A DNA stretch of 64,000 bases, from positions 992,001 through 1,056,000 of the forward strand of contig JAFEMH010000077.1 of assembly GCA_022495995.1 (NCBI GenBank), in the 5' to 3' direction. A program made the translations under genes and the position numbers. Below are positions 53,104 through 64,000 of this stretch, in pieces. The notes beneath the pieces were generated by a model. That model was not told the DNA's origin. It saw only the letters and a list, made by a program, of their open reading frames with translations, and searched no databases. The first letter of the stretch is position 1. Every line of letters begins with the position of its first letter. This DNA comes from Adenophora triphylla var. japonica (taxonomy: Eukaryota; Streptophyta; Magnoliopsida; Asterales; Campanulaceae).

Positions 53104-53625
53104 CACTACAAGAAACAGGCTTATTTACGGCGGTTAAAATCCGCCGTAAATAATACGCGCCCCGCCGTATATAGTATTTACGGCGGACTAGCCGCCGTAA
53201 ATAGATCCCCGTATAAATTATCGCCGTATATACTATATACGGCGGGGGAACCGCCGTATATACTATATACGGCGGATATACCACCGCCGTATATAAATGG
53301 AATACATACGTATAAAATGGCGTATTTGAGTGATCTTTATACGGCGGAATGTGTAACCGCCGTAAATAAGAGACGAGTCGTCCTCTCCGTGACGAGTCGT
53401 CCTGGGCTTGCACCCCCACTGTGTTCCTCGTCCAAACGAGTCAGTCCATGGGACTTTTATACGGCGGTCACTATATCCGCCGTAAATAACTAAATAGGGA
53501 CGACTCGTCCAACAAGGCACGAGTCGTCCCATTTACACCCCCTACTGGTTCCCTCGTCCCCCCTTTGGGCACGAGTCGTCCCTAGGTTTATACGGCGGAT
53601 TTGTTCACCGCCGTAAATAATCCTA
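53104..53625. repeat. CACTA subterminal hairpin repeats
   Basis: At least five inverted units of the form TTTACGGCGG..CCGCCGTAAA (near 53125, 53178, 53340, 53460 and 53586) and a group of TATACGGCGG/CCGCCGTATA units (53220-53295). Subterminal repeats are the binding sites for TNPA-type protein in En/Spm. ACGAGTCGT or ACGACTCGT occurs at 53373, 53392, 53500, 53519 and 53571. Confidence 0.9.
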
Positions 53626-53863
53626 TTTTTTTTTTTTTCCCCAGCTTTGTATAATTCATTTTCCCCAAAAATACGTTCACAAAAACCAAATTCAACCTGT
53701 ACACACACAATATAACAAAAAATACACAAATGCAATCAATATTTACAATCTACATATTAACACAATTAATGTTGAATGTATCCATACATAATAACCATTA
53801 TACAAAAAAGTTGTTAGTTGTTGAATGTATCCAAAATATACAATGTCTAAAATCCACGAACAC

Positions 53864-55437
53864 CTATTCATTACCGTCATTTCCACGTCGTTCCATCCAA
53901 CGTTTCAATTCATCAATTTGTTGTTGTAACTTAAGGCGTTCATCCTCATTTTTTCGGCGTTCCTCCTCAAGTTGTCTTTCAAAATCTGCTTTGACCCCCG
54001 CCACCGCCTCCGCTACAAACCGCTCGAGAAGGTTGGGATTTACCAAACACCTTAGTCTTGTTCGCACCGCCTCCCATACATCGAACTCTCCCATGGTCAT
54101 CAGAGCCAAACATACCAACAAAAACATCTTCACGCGCCGCGGGAGAGTCCTCTGGCAGCTCCTCAACTGCATCATTAAGCGTTTGCTGTAACAAAAACAA
54201 CATGTTCAATATAAATGTTTTAACTTTAATTAATATTATGAAAATGAAGTTAGAAATGAAAAAAATATTCTATAGAATAACAAAACCGAAATGTAAAAGG
54301 TTGAAACTTTAACTTACAATCATTTGAGTGGTGGCTTGATCTCGCGGGTGTTTTGCCCGTGCGCGTATGTATGAAAACGCTTACGCGATCAGTTGGTAAT
54401 CCCTTGTCGCCTCTCTACAATTTATAATAGAATCATTTGACAAAAAAAAAAATATTTATATACGATACAAAAAGAAACATTAATTGAATTGACAACTGAG
54501 AACTAAATTGAACGATGACAAACCTCTTTGATGACTTTGGGATGGGACGTTTTTCCGGTCCTATTCAGCACGATTGTTTTTCTCGATTCAATTTATTTGT
54601 TTCGATATTTCCCGGAAAAAAAAGATAATATTAGTATTAATTTGACTACTTATATAAGACATTCACGATAATAGATTGAGATTAATTTGAAATATACCCG
54701 AGCCTTGGGCGTACCCCACATCGCAACAAGTGCAGCCCATTGATTCGCAACGCACCCACGGGGTGGGTGAGCCAATGCGTCTTCGTCGATTGATACATCT
54801 TATAATGTCAGTTTCAACCGAGTAATAATATTCATAATCGAGTCAATATTCATAACAAAGTCATAACCGAGTAATATTCATAACTATATAATACTTATTA
54901 TATGCTTGTCTCACATTGTATTTCCAAATACGCCACGCTTTAGCGAGAGAAAGAGCCATAACCGGGAAATACTCCTGAGGAGCATTTGTATTTTCCTATA
55001 TACACAATTCAACAAAGAAAAAAAAATCAATTGTTAGAGAAGCATAAGACTTTTTGACTACGTACTAGAGATATATGTAAGAAATATGGATTACAACTTA
55101 CCGTAACGTCATTCCATACGTTATGTATGCACTCGTGATTCATCTCGAGACCACTCATTAGTTAATGGGAAATGTTCCCCATTTTTAGCAAAAATTCCTA
55201 TCTCCGAGTAGCTAATTGTGCCATTTCACCAACCGGTTGACCATAATTATTCCATATTATGATCAACTCTTTACCCCATTTGGCGGTTGGTTTTGCCAAC
55301 CCTCTTCCTTTAGGGTTAGAGCCCCGACTGGTAATAAATTTTTCCTCGAGGCATATCTCGTCATATGACAATTCAATTATAGCACAAGAATTGGATAAAC
55401 CAAGTAAAGGACCCAAAAACAATCTTATAATATATGT
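53864..55437 (-). pseudogene. TNPA-like gene (Ptta/En/Spm plant transposase family)
   Basis: Multi-exon minus-strand gene, exons approximate. First recognisable exon about 55437-55100 (WNNYGQPVGEMAQLATRR, with a GGTAAG donor near 55103). Next about 54990-54900 (EYFPVMALSLAKAWRIWKYN). Then about 54790-54705 (ANQWAALVAMWGTPKA) and about 54570-54330 (NRTGKTSHPK, TDRVSVFIHTRTGKTPA). The final exon about 54190-53864 has VFVGMFGSDDHGRVRCMGGG and a Glu/Lys/Arg coiled coil ending RWMERRGNDGNE. This order matches Pfam Transposase_24. In En/Spm the TNPA protein binds subterminal repeats. Several exons need frame changes (for example after QLATRR at 55198 and near 54060), so it is probably decayed. Confidence 0.7.
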
Positions 55438-55564
55438 ATAAGACCTATAAATTTATTATAGGTCTTATGTATCATGTATAAGACCATATATTGGTCTTAT
55501 AAATGGCCTTATAGAATAACAATGCTTCCAATATACAATTGTAATACTACAAGGTAGATATAGA

Positions 55565-55802
55565 AATATGAACATTGACAAAACAAAGAACAACAACAAA
55601 ACAAAGAAAGAATAACAACAACAACAAAACAAAGAAGAACAACAATAACAAAACAAAGAAGAACAACAACAACAAAACAAAGAACAACAACAAAACAAAG
55701 AAGAATAACAACAACAAAACAAAGAAGAACAACAACAACAAAACAAAGAAAGAACAACAACAACAAAACAAAGAACAACAACAAAACAAAGAAGAAGAAT
55801 AA
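55565..55802. repeat. AAC/AAG-rich simple repeat
   Basis: Irregular AACAACAACAAAACAAAG units. Frames reading poly-Asn/Lys or Phe/Val/Leu on either strand are artefacts. Confidence 0.92.
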
Positions 55803-56069
55803 CTTTTCTTTTTTTTTTTTCATTTTTTTTAAAGAAAATGATACCGGTACGTGGGATTGTTAGACCACAATTTATCCCAAGCCCCGGGTTAGTGGAGCGA
55901 TACAGAAGGTTAATGGTTTCCACCTATATACCAAGTATCGTTTTCATTAAAAGTATAAAGTATAACAGAGCTCATTGAAGTTGAAATTGACATATGTAGC
56001 AATAATTAGCATAGAGAAAAAGAGCTCATTGCATTAGGAGATGGAATGATACAAAGAGATTAACAAGAG

Positions 56070-56071
<2 letters not shown>

Positions 56072-56148
<77 letters not shown>
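56072..56148. repeat. (AT)n microsatellite
   Basis: About 38 AT dinucleotides without interruption. Confidence 0.95.
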
Positions 56149-56150
<2 letters not shown>

Positions 56151-57177
56151 ATGAATGCGAAGAACACAAAGATCAAAGAATGAGCAATGAGCAATGTGAA
56201 AACACACCGTACATAACCAGCTGAAGAACATAACCGAATGATATCCTAAATTATAACCCCCAAGATTATTAGATGCATGGGTGCATCACAAATAGATCAT
56301 TCATCCTTCCAATCATTTCACCAAAACATGAAAAAGGTGCGTTAATCCATTAATGTAATTCTACAAAGAGAGAGAGTCTCGCACATATAAATACGTCAAG
56401 ACCAAATAAACATGATGCGCACAATGTTACTATGTGCCAAGGAGGGTAGGGATTTGGTCTCTTGGACTCTTTCTTGCCTCTCTCCTATTTTTCCCCTAAC
56501 CACCACTATTTTCTACGCTTTATAACTACCACTCATTAGCTTCCTCTCCCTAATCCATCAAAACAAGATAATTTCAAGACTAAAATTTTCACTATCATTG
56601 AAAAAATAAGCCGGTAAAAAATTTGCAAATCTTAAAAATTGCATGTATTTGATTGCACACATCCCTACTTGTATATGTATATATATATGTACATATATAT
56701 GTGTGTGTGTATTCCCTCCGTCCCATTAAGAACTAAACATATTTCTCATTTGGGTGTCCCATTAGAAATTACACTTAACCAAAATGGAAATTTTATAATA
56801 CTTCTTTACTCAATGGGACCAAAAAACAAAAAATTGGTGGGGAAGCGGGCGGGGGAACAACAAACATGACATTACTGGGCTCATGGTTGTGGACACATTT
56901 GTTATATGTCACATTTAACAAAAAACAAATACCAAATCGGTGGGGAAGCGGGGCAGGGGGAACAACAACAACAACACTATAGGGCAAGCCTTGCTTGATA
57001 CAGAAAAAGTATAAAATAGTACGGGGGGGCTCCCGCGGTACCAAATCGGTGGGGAAGCGAGGCGGGGACATCCCAAAGTAAAAGGAGTACCTGGAGAAGC
57101 TAGCGGATGACGGAGGTAGAAAGTAAGTCACTGCAACAAGATCCTGTAGGAAATAAGAGTTTGATCAAAAGAAGCAG
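56149..57177. other. CACTA internal spacer
   Basis: No gene seen. A Stowaway-like fragment (ATTCCCTCCGTCCCATTAAG) lies at 56711. Three copies of an AAATYGGTGGGGAAGCG motif followed by a G-rich run occur near 56832, 56934 and 57043, two followed by AACAACAAC. Confidence 0.6.
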
Positions 57178-57395
57178 AACAAATACATATTACAATTAAC
57201 AATATTAATATTCAATCCAACCATACAAAATAACAAGTTTGATTGAAATATGAAACATAAGTAATAACATTGTCTTAGTAATAGTAAGCAAATAAGATCT
57301 AAACAAATACATATTACAATTAACAATATTAATATTCAACCATACAAAATAACAAGTTTGATTGAAACATGAAACATTAATAATAACATCACAAT
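57178..57395. repeat. Direct repeat left of the extra CACTA gene
   Basis: About 1.7 copies of a ~120-bp unit (TAACAATATTAATATTCAA, AAGTTTGATTGAAACATGAA, AATAACATTGTCTTAGTAA). Same orientation and sequence as 58885-59066. Confidence 0.85.
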
Positions 57396-57399
57396 AATA

Positions 57400-58862
57400 A
57401 CATCACCGATGAGAGCCGAGGTTTGTCCCCGATAGTAGGTCCGACGGAAGAACGCCTCGTGCACGAGCAAAGGGCTCTCGAATGCATCATAGTCAAATAA
57501 TCCTCTCGAAACCGGCTCGTAACTCCGGGCTCGTCTCGCACGCCCAAGCCTCCACTCGCGTATACCGGGCTCCCAAAATGGCAGCTTCATCTTCCAACCC
57601 TCAAACCGATCTTGCACCTCCCCCATCTAGCATCCTCTAAAGTCCTGTCGACTCGTTCCCGAGCGATAACCTCCCCCATCTAGCATCCTCCAAAGCATGT
57701 CGGCTCGCTCCCGAGCGATCCTTGATCGCTCCCCGCTCCTCCAAAATGCCCTCATGGTATCCCACCGATCAAAAGAACCCCGCCGGCTCGGTTCTCCTCT
57801 CCTCCCCGACCACCCCGTCTCCCGATCCTCCTCTTCCCGCTCCTCATCATCCTCCTCATCAACGGGATCCATTTGATCATCAACACCGGGCATACGCCAA
57901 TGCCCGGCTTGTTCACCACTCTAAACGTGGCCCCTACCCCGCAACGGACCGTCCTCCCGGGAGTACCATATTCAAATAATAAAGACCTGTTGTCTGTCGC
58001 CCTCCGGTCCCTCACAAACTTGTCATACTGCACTAGCCAGTCTACAGAATAAAAACTCGTGCCCCCCATCAATCTCATCGCCTCGGGTTTTGGTTCACCC
58101 ACACAAGCTTCAAAGAATCAATGTGATCATCCCCCTATTGATATGTTTCCCTTTTTGGTAAGGGCAAATGCCTCACATCTCCGAACAAAAATATCAACCC
58201 AATCAGAATCACCTCGAAAACTCCTCAACCCCGTTCGCAAAAGGTTTACCATAGCCACATTCAATTGAGCGGGCTCTCCGTTTGCCAACCAAGACATAGA
58301 TAGACCTCTCGTAAAATAATTTCCAAGCCGGGTGAGAAAGAGAGGAAGCCCTAAGGTATTTTTTTGCAGGGCAATCCCGTGAGCTCCGAAAAGAAAAACA
58401 AGTCCCCCCATCGTACTCGACCCAGCTTCCTCTCTACGATCAACCCCAAAGATTTGCCTCAACTCATCATAATCCACTCGATAGGCTTCATCATTCATAT
58501 GAAACCGAATAGTATTTTCTTGTGACCCCGGCCTACCTCCAAAGTTGAAAGGAACTCAAGTGAATATCTCAAATACGTAGATGGAGTCTTCCCAGAAATT
58601 ACCTAACCCGGCTTGCGTCATCAATTCTCGTTACTAACGTCTCTAAACCCAAATCACTCAACACCGGCAAATGAAGGAAAGTGGTGACTTGAAATTTCCT
58701 ACCCTCCAAATTCCGCCATTTTTTCTTTTGAGCGGCGGTCAATTGGGTCAATCCCATATACGGATCATTTGGGACTACGGGCGGCGGGTTTTGTCTACCC
58801 CTCTTGTTGCTACCCTCTCTCTCCTTAGGAGGCATATTTTCAACACAAAACCACCTATACAT
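57400..58862 (-). pseudogene. Extra CACTA-internal gene, Athila ORF1-like
   Basis: Minus-strand coding sequence. The frame is open from 58862; the likely start is ATG 58835 (MPPKEREGSNKRGRQ). Segments: LEGRKFQVTTFLHLPVLSDL (about 58720), MNDEAYRVDYDELRQIFGV (58498 on), HGIALQKNTLGLPLFLTRLG, DIFVRRCEAFALTKKG, IGGMITLILEA and GEPKPEAMRLMGGTSFYSVD (about 58100). A C-terminal acidic and Arg-rich region follows. This layout (a domain defined by FxxR..EFNxIFG, GGLITPL) resembles Arabidopsis retrotransposon Athila ORF1 proteins, whose function is unknown. It is split among frames near 58600, 58130 and 57890; some breaks may be introns. A 55-bp duplication (CCATCTAGCATCCTC) lies at 57620-57720. It is not a standard CACTA gene. 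Confidence 0.5.
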
Positions 58863-58884
58863 AAGACGAGAGACACAAATTTTA

Positions 58885-59066
58885 GTAATAACATTGTCTT
58901 AGTAAATAGTAAGCAAATAAGACCTAAACAAATACATATTATATAGAAGTAACAATATTAATATTCAACCATACAAAAATAAGAAGTTTGATTGAAACAT
59001 GAAACTTAAGTAATAACATTGTCTTAGTAAATAGTAAGCAAATAAGATCTAAACAAATACTACTCA
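58885..59066. repeat. Direct repeat right of the extra CACTA gene
   Basis: About 1.6 copies of the same ~120-bp unit as 57178-57395. It lies between the TNP2 stop (59069) and the start of the extra gene. Confidence 0.85.
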
Positions 59067-59068
59067 AA

Positions 59069-62000
59069 CTAATCATCATCATTATCGGCCATATCAACAT
59101 CATCATTATCGGCCATATCAACATCTAGGTCATTGATATTAGTAGTTTCAATCTCGACCCCATCAACTCCCTCTCGCACCCACGATGCTTCTTCGTTAGC
59201 AACATTTTCATCCAGATTTTGTGAGCAAAATGGTACCAATTGTGGAATCGAATTTGCAACTTGTTTATCATCATTTGAATATATGTCAAAACTATCTCTT
59301 GGTGTAATCCTCATCACAACTTTCCAATCACTTTCTATAGGATCTTTAACATACCAAACTTGCTCACTTGAGATGCTAATATGAATGGTTCATCACCAAC
59401 TCGATTATCCTTATACAACTTGTGATTGAAGTTTACAAGAGTAAATTTTTGCTCATCTTCCATCTTGCTCTGTCCGGTTATCAACCCAATCACATTTAAA
59501 CAATACAAATCTTATTGAGTTGCTATAACGAATTTCAAGGATCTCAATCAACTCCCCGTAGAAGTTAACATCCCCTACAATGGGATTATTATCCTTTCGG
59601 CTTGCAAAACTTGTCACACTTGCATTCAGCATGACTCCACTATTTTGAGTTTTCCTTCGTCTATCGACATCCTTCACTCGAAATCGAAAACCATTTATTA
59701 TGTAAGACTTATACCGCCTCGCATCCATATGAGGACCCAATGCAAGACTCGTAATTCTTTCGGGCACTACATCTTTCGTCGTGCATACCTTTTATAAAAA
59801 CAAAATTTAATAAGAAAATATTTAAAACGATAAATTGAAACTATTATATGAAGGTGGTTTCATACTTACATAATCCTTAAACCAAATTAACAAACTTATC
59901 ATTATGTTCTTTCTCTATAAGATGTCGTTGATTACGAGGTAATGTCTCCTCAAATGTACACGATGCATTCGAGCGCATCGAAAATATGAATTAAGTATTA
60001 ATTTGAAATATAAAAGATATAAGGAATGTAAGCCTCATGTAAGGAATCACTTACTCTAGGTATTGTTCAACATCTTCGCATTGAAAAGCACATATCTATG
60101 CGCTTGTACTCGTGTGATGTAATCAAGGATAATTACCTCTTCTTTTCCTACAAAGCGGCCTAACTCATCACCTTCATCATCATTTCTTCTAGGACGCTTG
60201 GACTTTGTCTCAATGTCATCCAAATATTGCGTACAAAAAGTCATGCATTCTTCACCCACAATTGCCTTAGCTATGGAGGCCTCGGGATGGGCTCGATTTC
60301 GAACATATAATTTTAATGTAAGTAGAAACCTACAAAAACATTTACTCATGCTAAAGCAGTATGTAAAAAGAATTTAACTTTTTTCAAAGTAAATTTAATA
60401 TGGATGTACCTCTCTACCTGATACATCCAACGAAATTGTATTGGGCCCGCTAGCAAGGCCTCCTCGGCTAAATGCAATCCCAAGCAAGTGCTCCATAACA
60501 TCAAAGAAAGCCGGTGGGAATATTTTCTCGAGAGCACATAGTGTGACAGCCCATCCGATCTTGTATCTTTTCGAGATCAGCAAGTGTATTCACCTTCGAG
60601 GATAATTGCCTAAAGAAATTTGCCAACTCAATGATGGCTTTTACAATGTAAGTAGGCAACACTTTTCGAACAAATAAAGTGGAGTAGTTGTTGGAGCAAA
60701 ATATGACTATCATGGCTCTTAAGACCCCAAATAGCTCTTTCCTCTAGATGTACACAACGAGATATGTTTGACGAGTAGCCATCGTGACTTTGACTCCCTT
60801 TAGAACTTTCAAGAATGTGTCTTTATGCTTCTTACTCATTGTAAACCGAGCCGGAGGCATAATATCTTTGCCGATGGAAGCTTTTGTAGATGCAATGGTT
60901 TCCGAATGTTCATCACTTTTAGGTCTTTTCTTGCTTTATCATTATCTTTTGATTTCCCGCAAAGCACCTAACAGAGTATGTAGCACATTATCACACACAT
61001 TTTTTTCAATGTGCATAACATCAAGATTATGACGAACATGATTATTTGCCCAATAAGGCAACTCAAAGAAGATACTCCTCTTTTTCCAATTGTGACACAA
61101 CTTAGGAACCTTTCTTTTCTCCAACTTGGCTTGTTGCTTCTCACCCTCTTCTCTTTTCCTCTTTTTAATAACATCTTCTATTTTATACTGCTTTCCATAT
61201 TTTCAACTTGTTTAAGCAATTTTGTTCCAAACAATAACTTGGGCTTATCTCTCACTTCATGAGTACCATCAAAAGAGCCTTTATCCTTACGAAAAGCATG
61301 ACTCCTAGGCAAGAAGCGTCGATGACCAATATAACAATACTTGCCACCATGATTCAACCATCGTGCTTGAGGTCTCACATTGCAACAAGGGCAAGCATAT
61401 TCACCTTTAGTGCTCCATCCAGCACAACATTCCATATGCAGGAAAGTCATTTATTGTCCACAATAGTGAAGCTCAGAAAGTAAACAACTCGCTCCTTGAT
61501 GCATCATAAGTTGATATACCATCTTCCCACAATTCCTTCAACTCATCAATTAACGGTTGGAGATACACATCTATCTTGTTGCCCGGCCCTTTGGGCCTTG
61601 AGTAAGCACCGACAAGAAGAAATATGGTCAAGTTTCATGCATAACCAAGGTGGAAGATTGTATGGCATAAGCACAACCGGCCAAGTACTCGTGAGATATA
61701 GTCATTGTTCGAAAGGATTAAATCCGTCGATGCTAATCCCAATCTAACATTTCGAATTTCACTTGAAAATAATGGATAACGTTCATCGAATTTCTTCCAC
61801 GCACGAGAGTCTCAGGATGCCTCAAAGACACCATCGTCTATTCTTTTCGGCATGCCATCTCATGAGTGTCGCGGTCTTAGATGACCAATACAACCTTTGC
61901 AACCTTGGCTTTAAGGGAAAATACCATACTTTCTTCATCGCTACCGCTTGGGAAGTTTATTCTTGCCACTTGTTTCCGCACCTTCACCGCTACCCCTTCT

Positions 62001-62740
62001 TCTTGTTGCTTATATCTAGAGGCTCCACAAATTTCACATTTAGTAAGTTTTTCGCCATTTCAAACAACATACAATGATTAATGCACGCGTCCCACGTTTT
62101 ATAACTAAAACCCAAATCCGCAGCCATCTTGTACGCCTCACGATAGGAACTTGGCACTTTCGCCGACCGAGGCAATGCCCTAATGAAAATTTTTAATAAA
62201 GAAGTAAATCCCTTATCGGCCACTCGATAATTAGCCTTCCAAAGGCATAAGTTCTACAATAAATGAGAGTACCGTAAACTTATCACACCCTTCCCACAAG
62301 GCTTGATCAAGATCTCTCAAAAGTCTAAGAAACTTTGCGGTGGATGCATCTCGATTGTACGATTTCTTCAATTCCCGGTCGGTTACTATCCGGCATACCC
62401 ATCCCTTCATGTACCATTCGCCTCATACAATCTTGCACGCCCAATTCAATTTCAATGCCATCTTCGCTTGTCCTATCATTATTATCATTCTTACGCGCCG
62501 AAATGTACCCTTCCCCGTGCCTAATCCAATTCTTGTAATCTTTTTGAGATCCCACTGCAATACAATGTGATCTCACGGTTGCACGGTCTTCTTGGTAACG
62601 ATTTGCGCATTTTTTACAAGGACAATATATTTCTTTAACACCAAACACTTTTTTGAGAATGCAAAATCGAGAAAGTTGTCAACCCTGCATAAATACTCAT
62701 TTGAAATTCGATTATCCAAATCAATCCAACTTTTGTCCAT
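59069..62740 (-). pseudogene. TNP2-like CACTA transposase
   Basis: Begins at ATG 62740 with MDKSWIDLDNRISNEYLCRV, the standard start of the transposase-associated domain. The zinc part YCPCKKCANRYQEDRATVRS follows after an extra A in an A-run near 62650. Then the LLKIFIRALP and ACINHCMLF segments (62223-62020), the Transposase_21 core KIDVYLQPLIDELKELW and ISTYDASRSELF (about 61570-61490), ACPCCNVRPQARWL, and NLDVMHIEKNVCDNVL (61124-60942). DUF4218 follows with VKAIIELANFFRQLSSKVN, FPPAFFDVMEHLLG and LAEEALLAGPIQFRWMYQVE (60713-60350). DUF4216 has YIINGFRFRVKDVDR and GELIEILEIRYSN (59767-59453). It ends with DMADNDD repeats at 59069. TNP2 cuts and joins the transposon ends. Many frameshifts (for example 62650, 62040, 61750, 60510) indicate decay. 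Confidence 0.83.
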
Positions 62741-64000
62741 ATATGACTTGACTTGATATTTTTAACGTTAAAATACAACCTATATATAAGACCGAGAGAC
62801 ACAAAGTTTAGAATAAAAATAAACTCATAAACAAACATAGTCTAAATATGTACAACTTTTGGCTCGATATAGATAATATACATTGTTGGAGCCTAGCCTA
62901 TTAGTCGAACTTGGGCCCATGATATAGTATAACCCTATGACAACATCATTCGTTCTCTCTCACAAGCCCCCCTAATTGAGAAGCTAATTTAAGGAACTAG
63001 GTTGATGTGCAAAAGAATATGCACATGCAACAAAAGATTTGAAACTATTTTTAGGAACTAGGTTGAAGTGCGCAACATTATTTTTTGAAGTGCGCAACAC
63101 CAATATATGGACTAATAGATTGAGATTACTGCACACTAGAGTTAAGGGAATTTACAAGGTTTGCCTTCAAACAAGAAGTCCACGACTAGGTATTGTCTAT
63201 TTGTTGGAGGCAACTTAGTATCTTAGTAAAGCAAGAAGGAATCATTGGTATCAAGATTCATGATCATGTCACTAGGAAAAGGAAGTATCAACATATAAGT
63301 AGAAATCTCCGAGGTAGGAAAGTTTTGAGATGCAAAGAAAATATATGCAAATAACTAGGATAAAACTTGAAACGCATAAGAAAAAGTCAAGCATTGAGGG
63401 AAAACAATAATTGATTGAATTTACATAGCATTATCACTTAAGCACAAAGAAAAACACGCTAAAAGACCAACATATATCAAAGAGTAAGTCAACCTTTTGA
63501 ATAAGAAAAAGTAAGTCAACCTCAATAAGAAAAAGATACAATATAAAGCTTACATAGTCGCATTTATGCCGTAACAAACATTGTGAAATCTCTAATCAAG
63601 CAATTATTATAAATTATGATACGGAACATTTTTAAAGCGTTTTTAAGCAAACTTAGTAGAAAGATAAAGTACGGAAAAGAACCTCAACAGCTCTTAATCT
63701 GCACTAAATCAAAGAGGTGATTTTTGATTATTATTATTTAAGGTCTCCAGCATATCTTCAAACGTAGAAGCCTTTCAAGTTAATACTATCACAATATAAC
63801 ATAGTCAACCAACACCCACAAATTTAGGTAAAACCGACAAAATGTTTTTCACAAGTCATCAAAATAAAGCATAATCCAAAGCAAATTTCATTAAAGCACC
63901 ATACTTAGACCTTATATAAGCAATTCAAATAAAAAAATACTACTTCATAATAGAAACTCGACCCGCGACTAAACAACCTCCAACCCCTACCCACAAAATA
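62741..64000. other. Sequence upstream of TNP2, no gene recognised
   Basis: AT-rich. GGAACTAGGTTGATGTGC and GGAACTAGGTTGAAGTGC recur at about 62993 and 63055. TGTTGGAGCCTAGCC at 62884 resembles an LTR start, but no partner is visible. The outer CACTA terminus was not found. Confidence 0.5.

Larger units (their letters stand above)
53104..64000 (-). mobile_element. CACTA (En/Spm) DNA transposon, right end beyond window
   Basis: CACTACAAGAAA at 53104 is the canonical plant CACTA terminus, followed by dense subterminal repeats. Inside are TNPA-like and TNP2-like genes, both on the minus strand, and an extra gene between them. No matching TTCTTGTAGTG was seen before 64000, so the element is at least 10.9 kb. 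It is inserted in the NLR-3 LRR. Confidence 0.9.

Noticed and set aside
55465..55923. Phe/Val/Leu/Cys-rich frames that look like membrane proteins
   Set aside because: Encoded by the AAC/AAG simple repeat.
55840..55930. Possible second retroposon (A-rich tail on minus strand next to a conserved-looking 80 bp)
   Set aside because: No Pol III boxes or target duplications could be identified; the A-rich side merges with the simple repeat.
62884..62960. LTR-like start TGTTGGAGCC
   Set aside because: No partner repeat, primer site or coding region visible in the window.
1..64000. tRNA, rRNA, snRNA genes or endogenous pararetrovirus sequence
   Set aside because: None recognised; the only tRNA-like sequence is the SINE promoter at 43477-43525.

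Overview
The window is about 64 kb of plant nuclear DNA, almost certainly from a eudicot. Evidence: plant-specific Ty1/copia and Ty3/gypsy lineages, a CACTA (En/Spm) transposon, a Helitron, Stowaway-like MITEs, a tRNA-derived SINE, and the wreckage of a small cluster of CC-NB-LRR (CNL) disease-resistance genes on the minus strand. The CNLs look most like asterid RPP13/R1-type genes, but species cannot be read from sequence alone. No housekeeping gene, rRNA or tRNA gene was seen.

Layout, left to right. 1-6442: Copia-1, a copia element with near-identical LTRs but a ruined pol, inserted inside the gag of Gypsy-1. 6443-16338: the remainder of Gypsy-1, a Tat-lineage Ty3/gypsy element with gag-protease, RT, two RNase H regions and integrase, a roughly 81-bp tandem array, a spliced antisense gene and a 3' LTR. 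Gypsy-1 in turn appears to sit inside the 5' LTR of Copia-2 (16339-21720), giving a three-level nest. 21721-21860 is flank of an NLR gene. 21861-26595 is a Helitron whose exact ends are confirmed by an unoccupied paralogous site at 52796-52815. 26655-32908 is Copia-3 (target duplication TACAA), whose primer-binding region matches no tRNA 3' end but is perfectly complementary to a stretch of its own LTR. 32909-39300 is NLR-1, reduced to LRR pieces and split by a MITE and by Gypsy-2 (33853-38757, duplication CTGTA), a CRM-like chromovirus with an intact protease-to-integrase frame but no gag core. 39301-41973 is a gag-only copia element on the minus strand (duplication GGCTG). 41974-42265 holds exons of a TPX2/WVD2-like gene. 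42615-45449 is NLR-2, nearly full length but with two stop codons and a SINE in its LRR. 45651-46310 holds two MITEs. 46466-49473 is a gag-protease-only gypsy element on the minus strand (duplication ATTGA). 49474-52805 is non-coding with tandem and inverted repeats. 52806-53103 is the 3' end of NLR-3, interrupted at 53104 by a CACTA transposon that runs past the window end.

The CACTA element has hairpin-rich subterminal repeats, a TNPA-like gene, a TNP2-like transposase gene and, between them, an extra gene resembling Athila-type ORF1, bracketed by direct repeats. Overall the locus is a decayed tandem CNL cluster acting as a sink for nested transposons. LTR divergence counted by eye suggests Gypsy-2 is the youngest insertion (3 differences in 640 bp) and Copia-2 the oldest with a measurable pair (about 13 in 563 bp).

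The observations most worth checking are the self-complementary priming site of Copia-3, a palindrome (ACGAGTCGT) recurring in three unrelated transposon classes, the extra gene in the CACTA element, and the coexistence of gag-less and gag-only retrotransposons.
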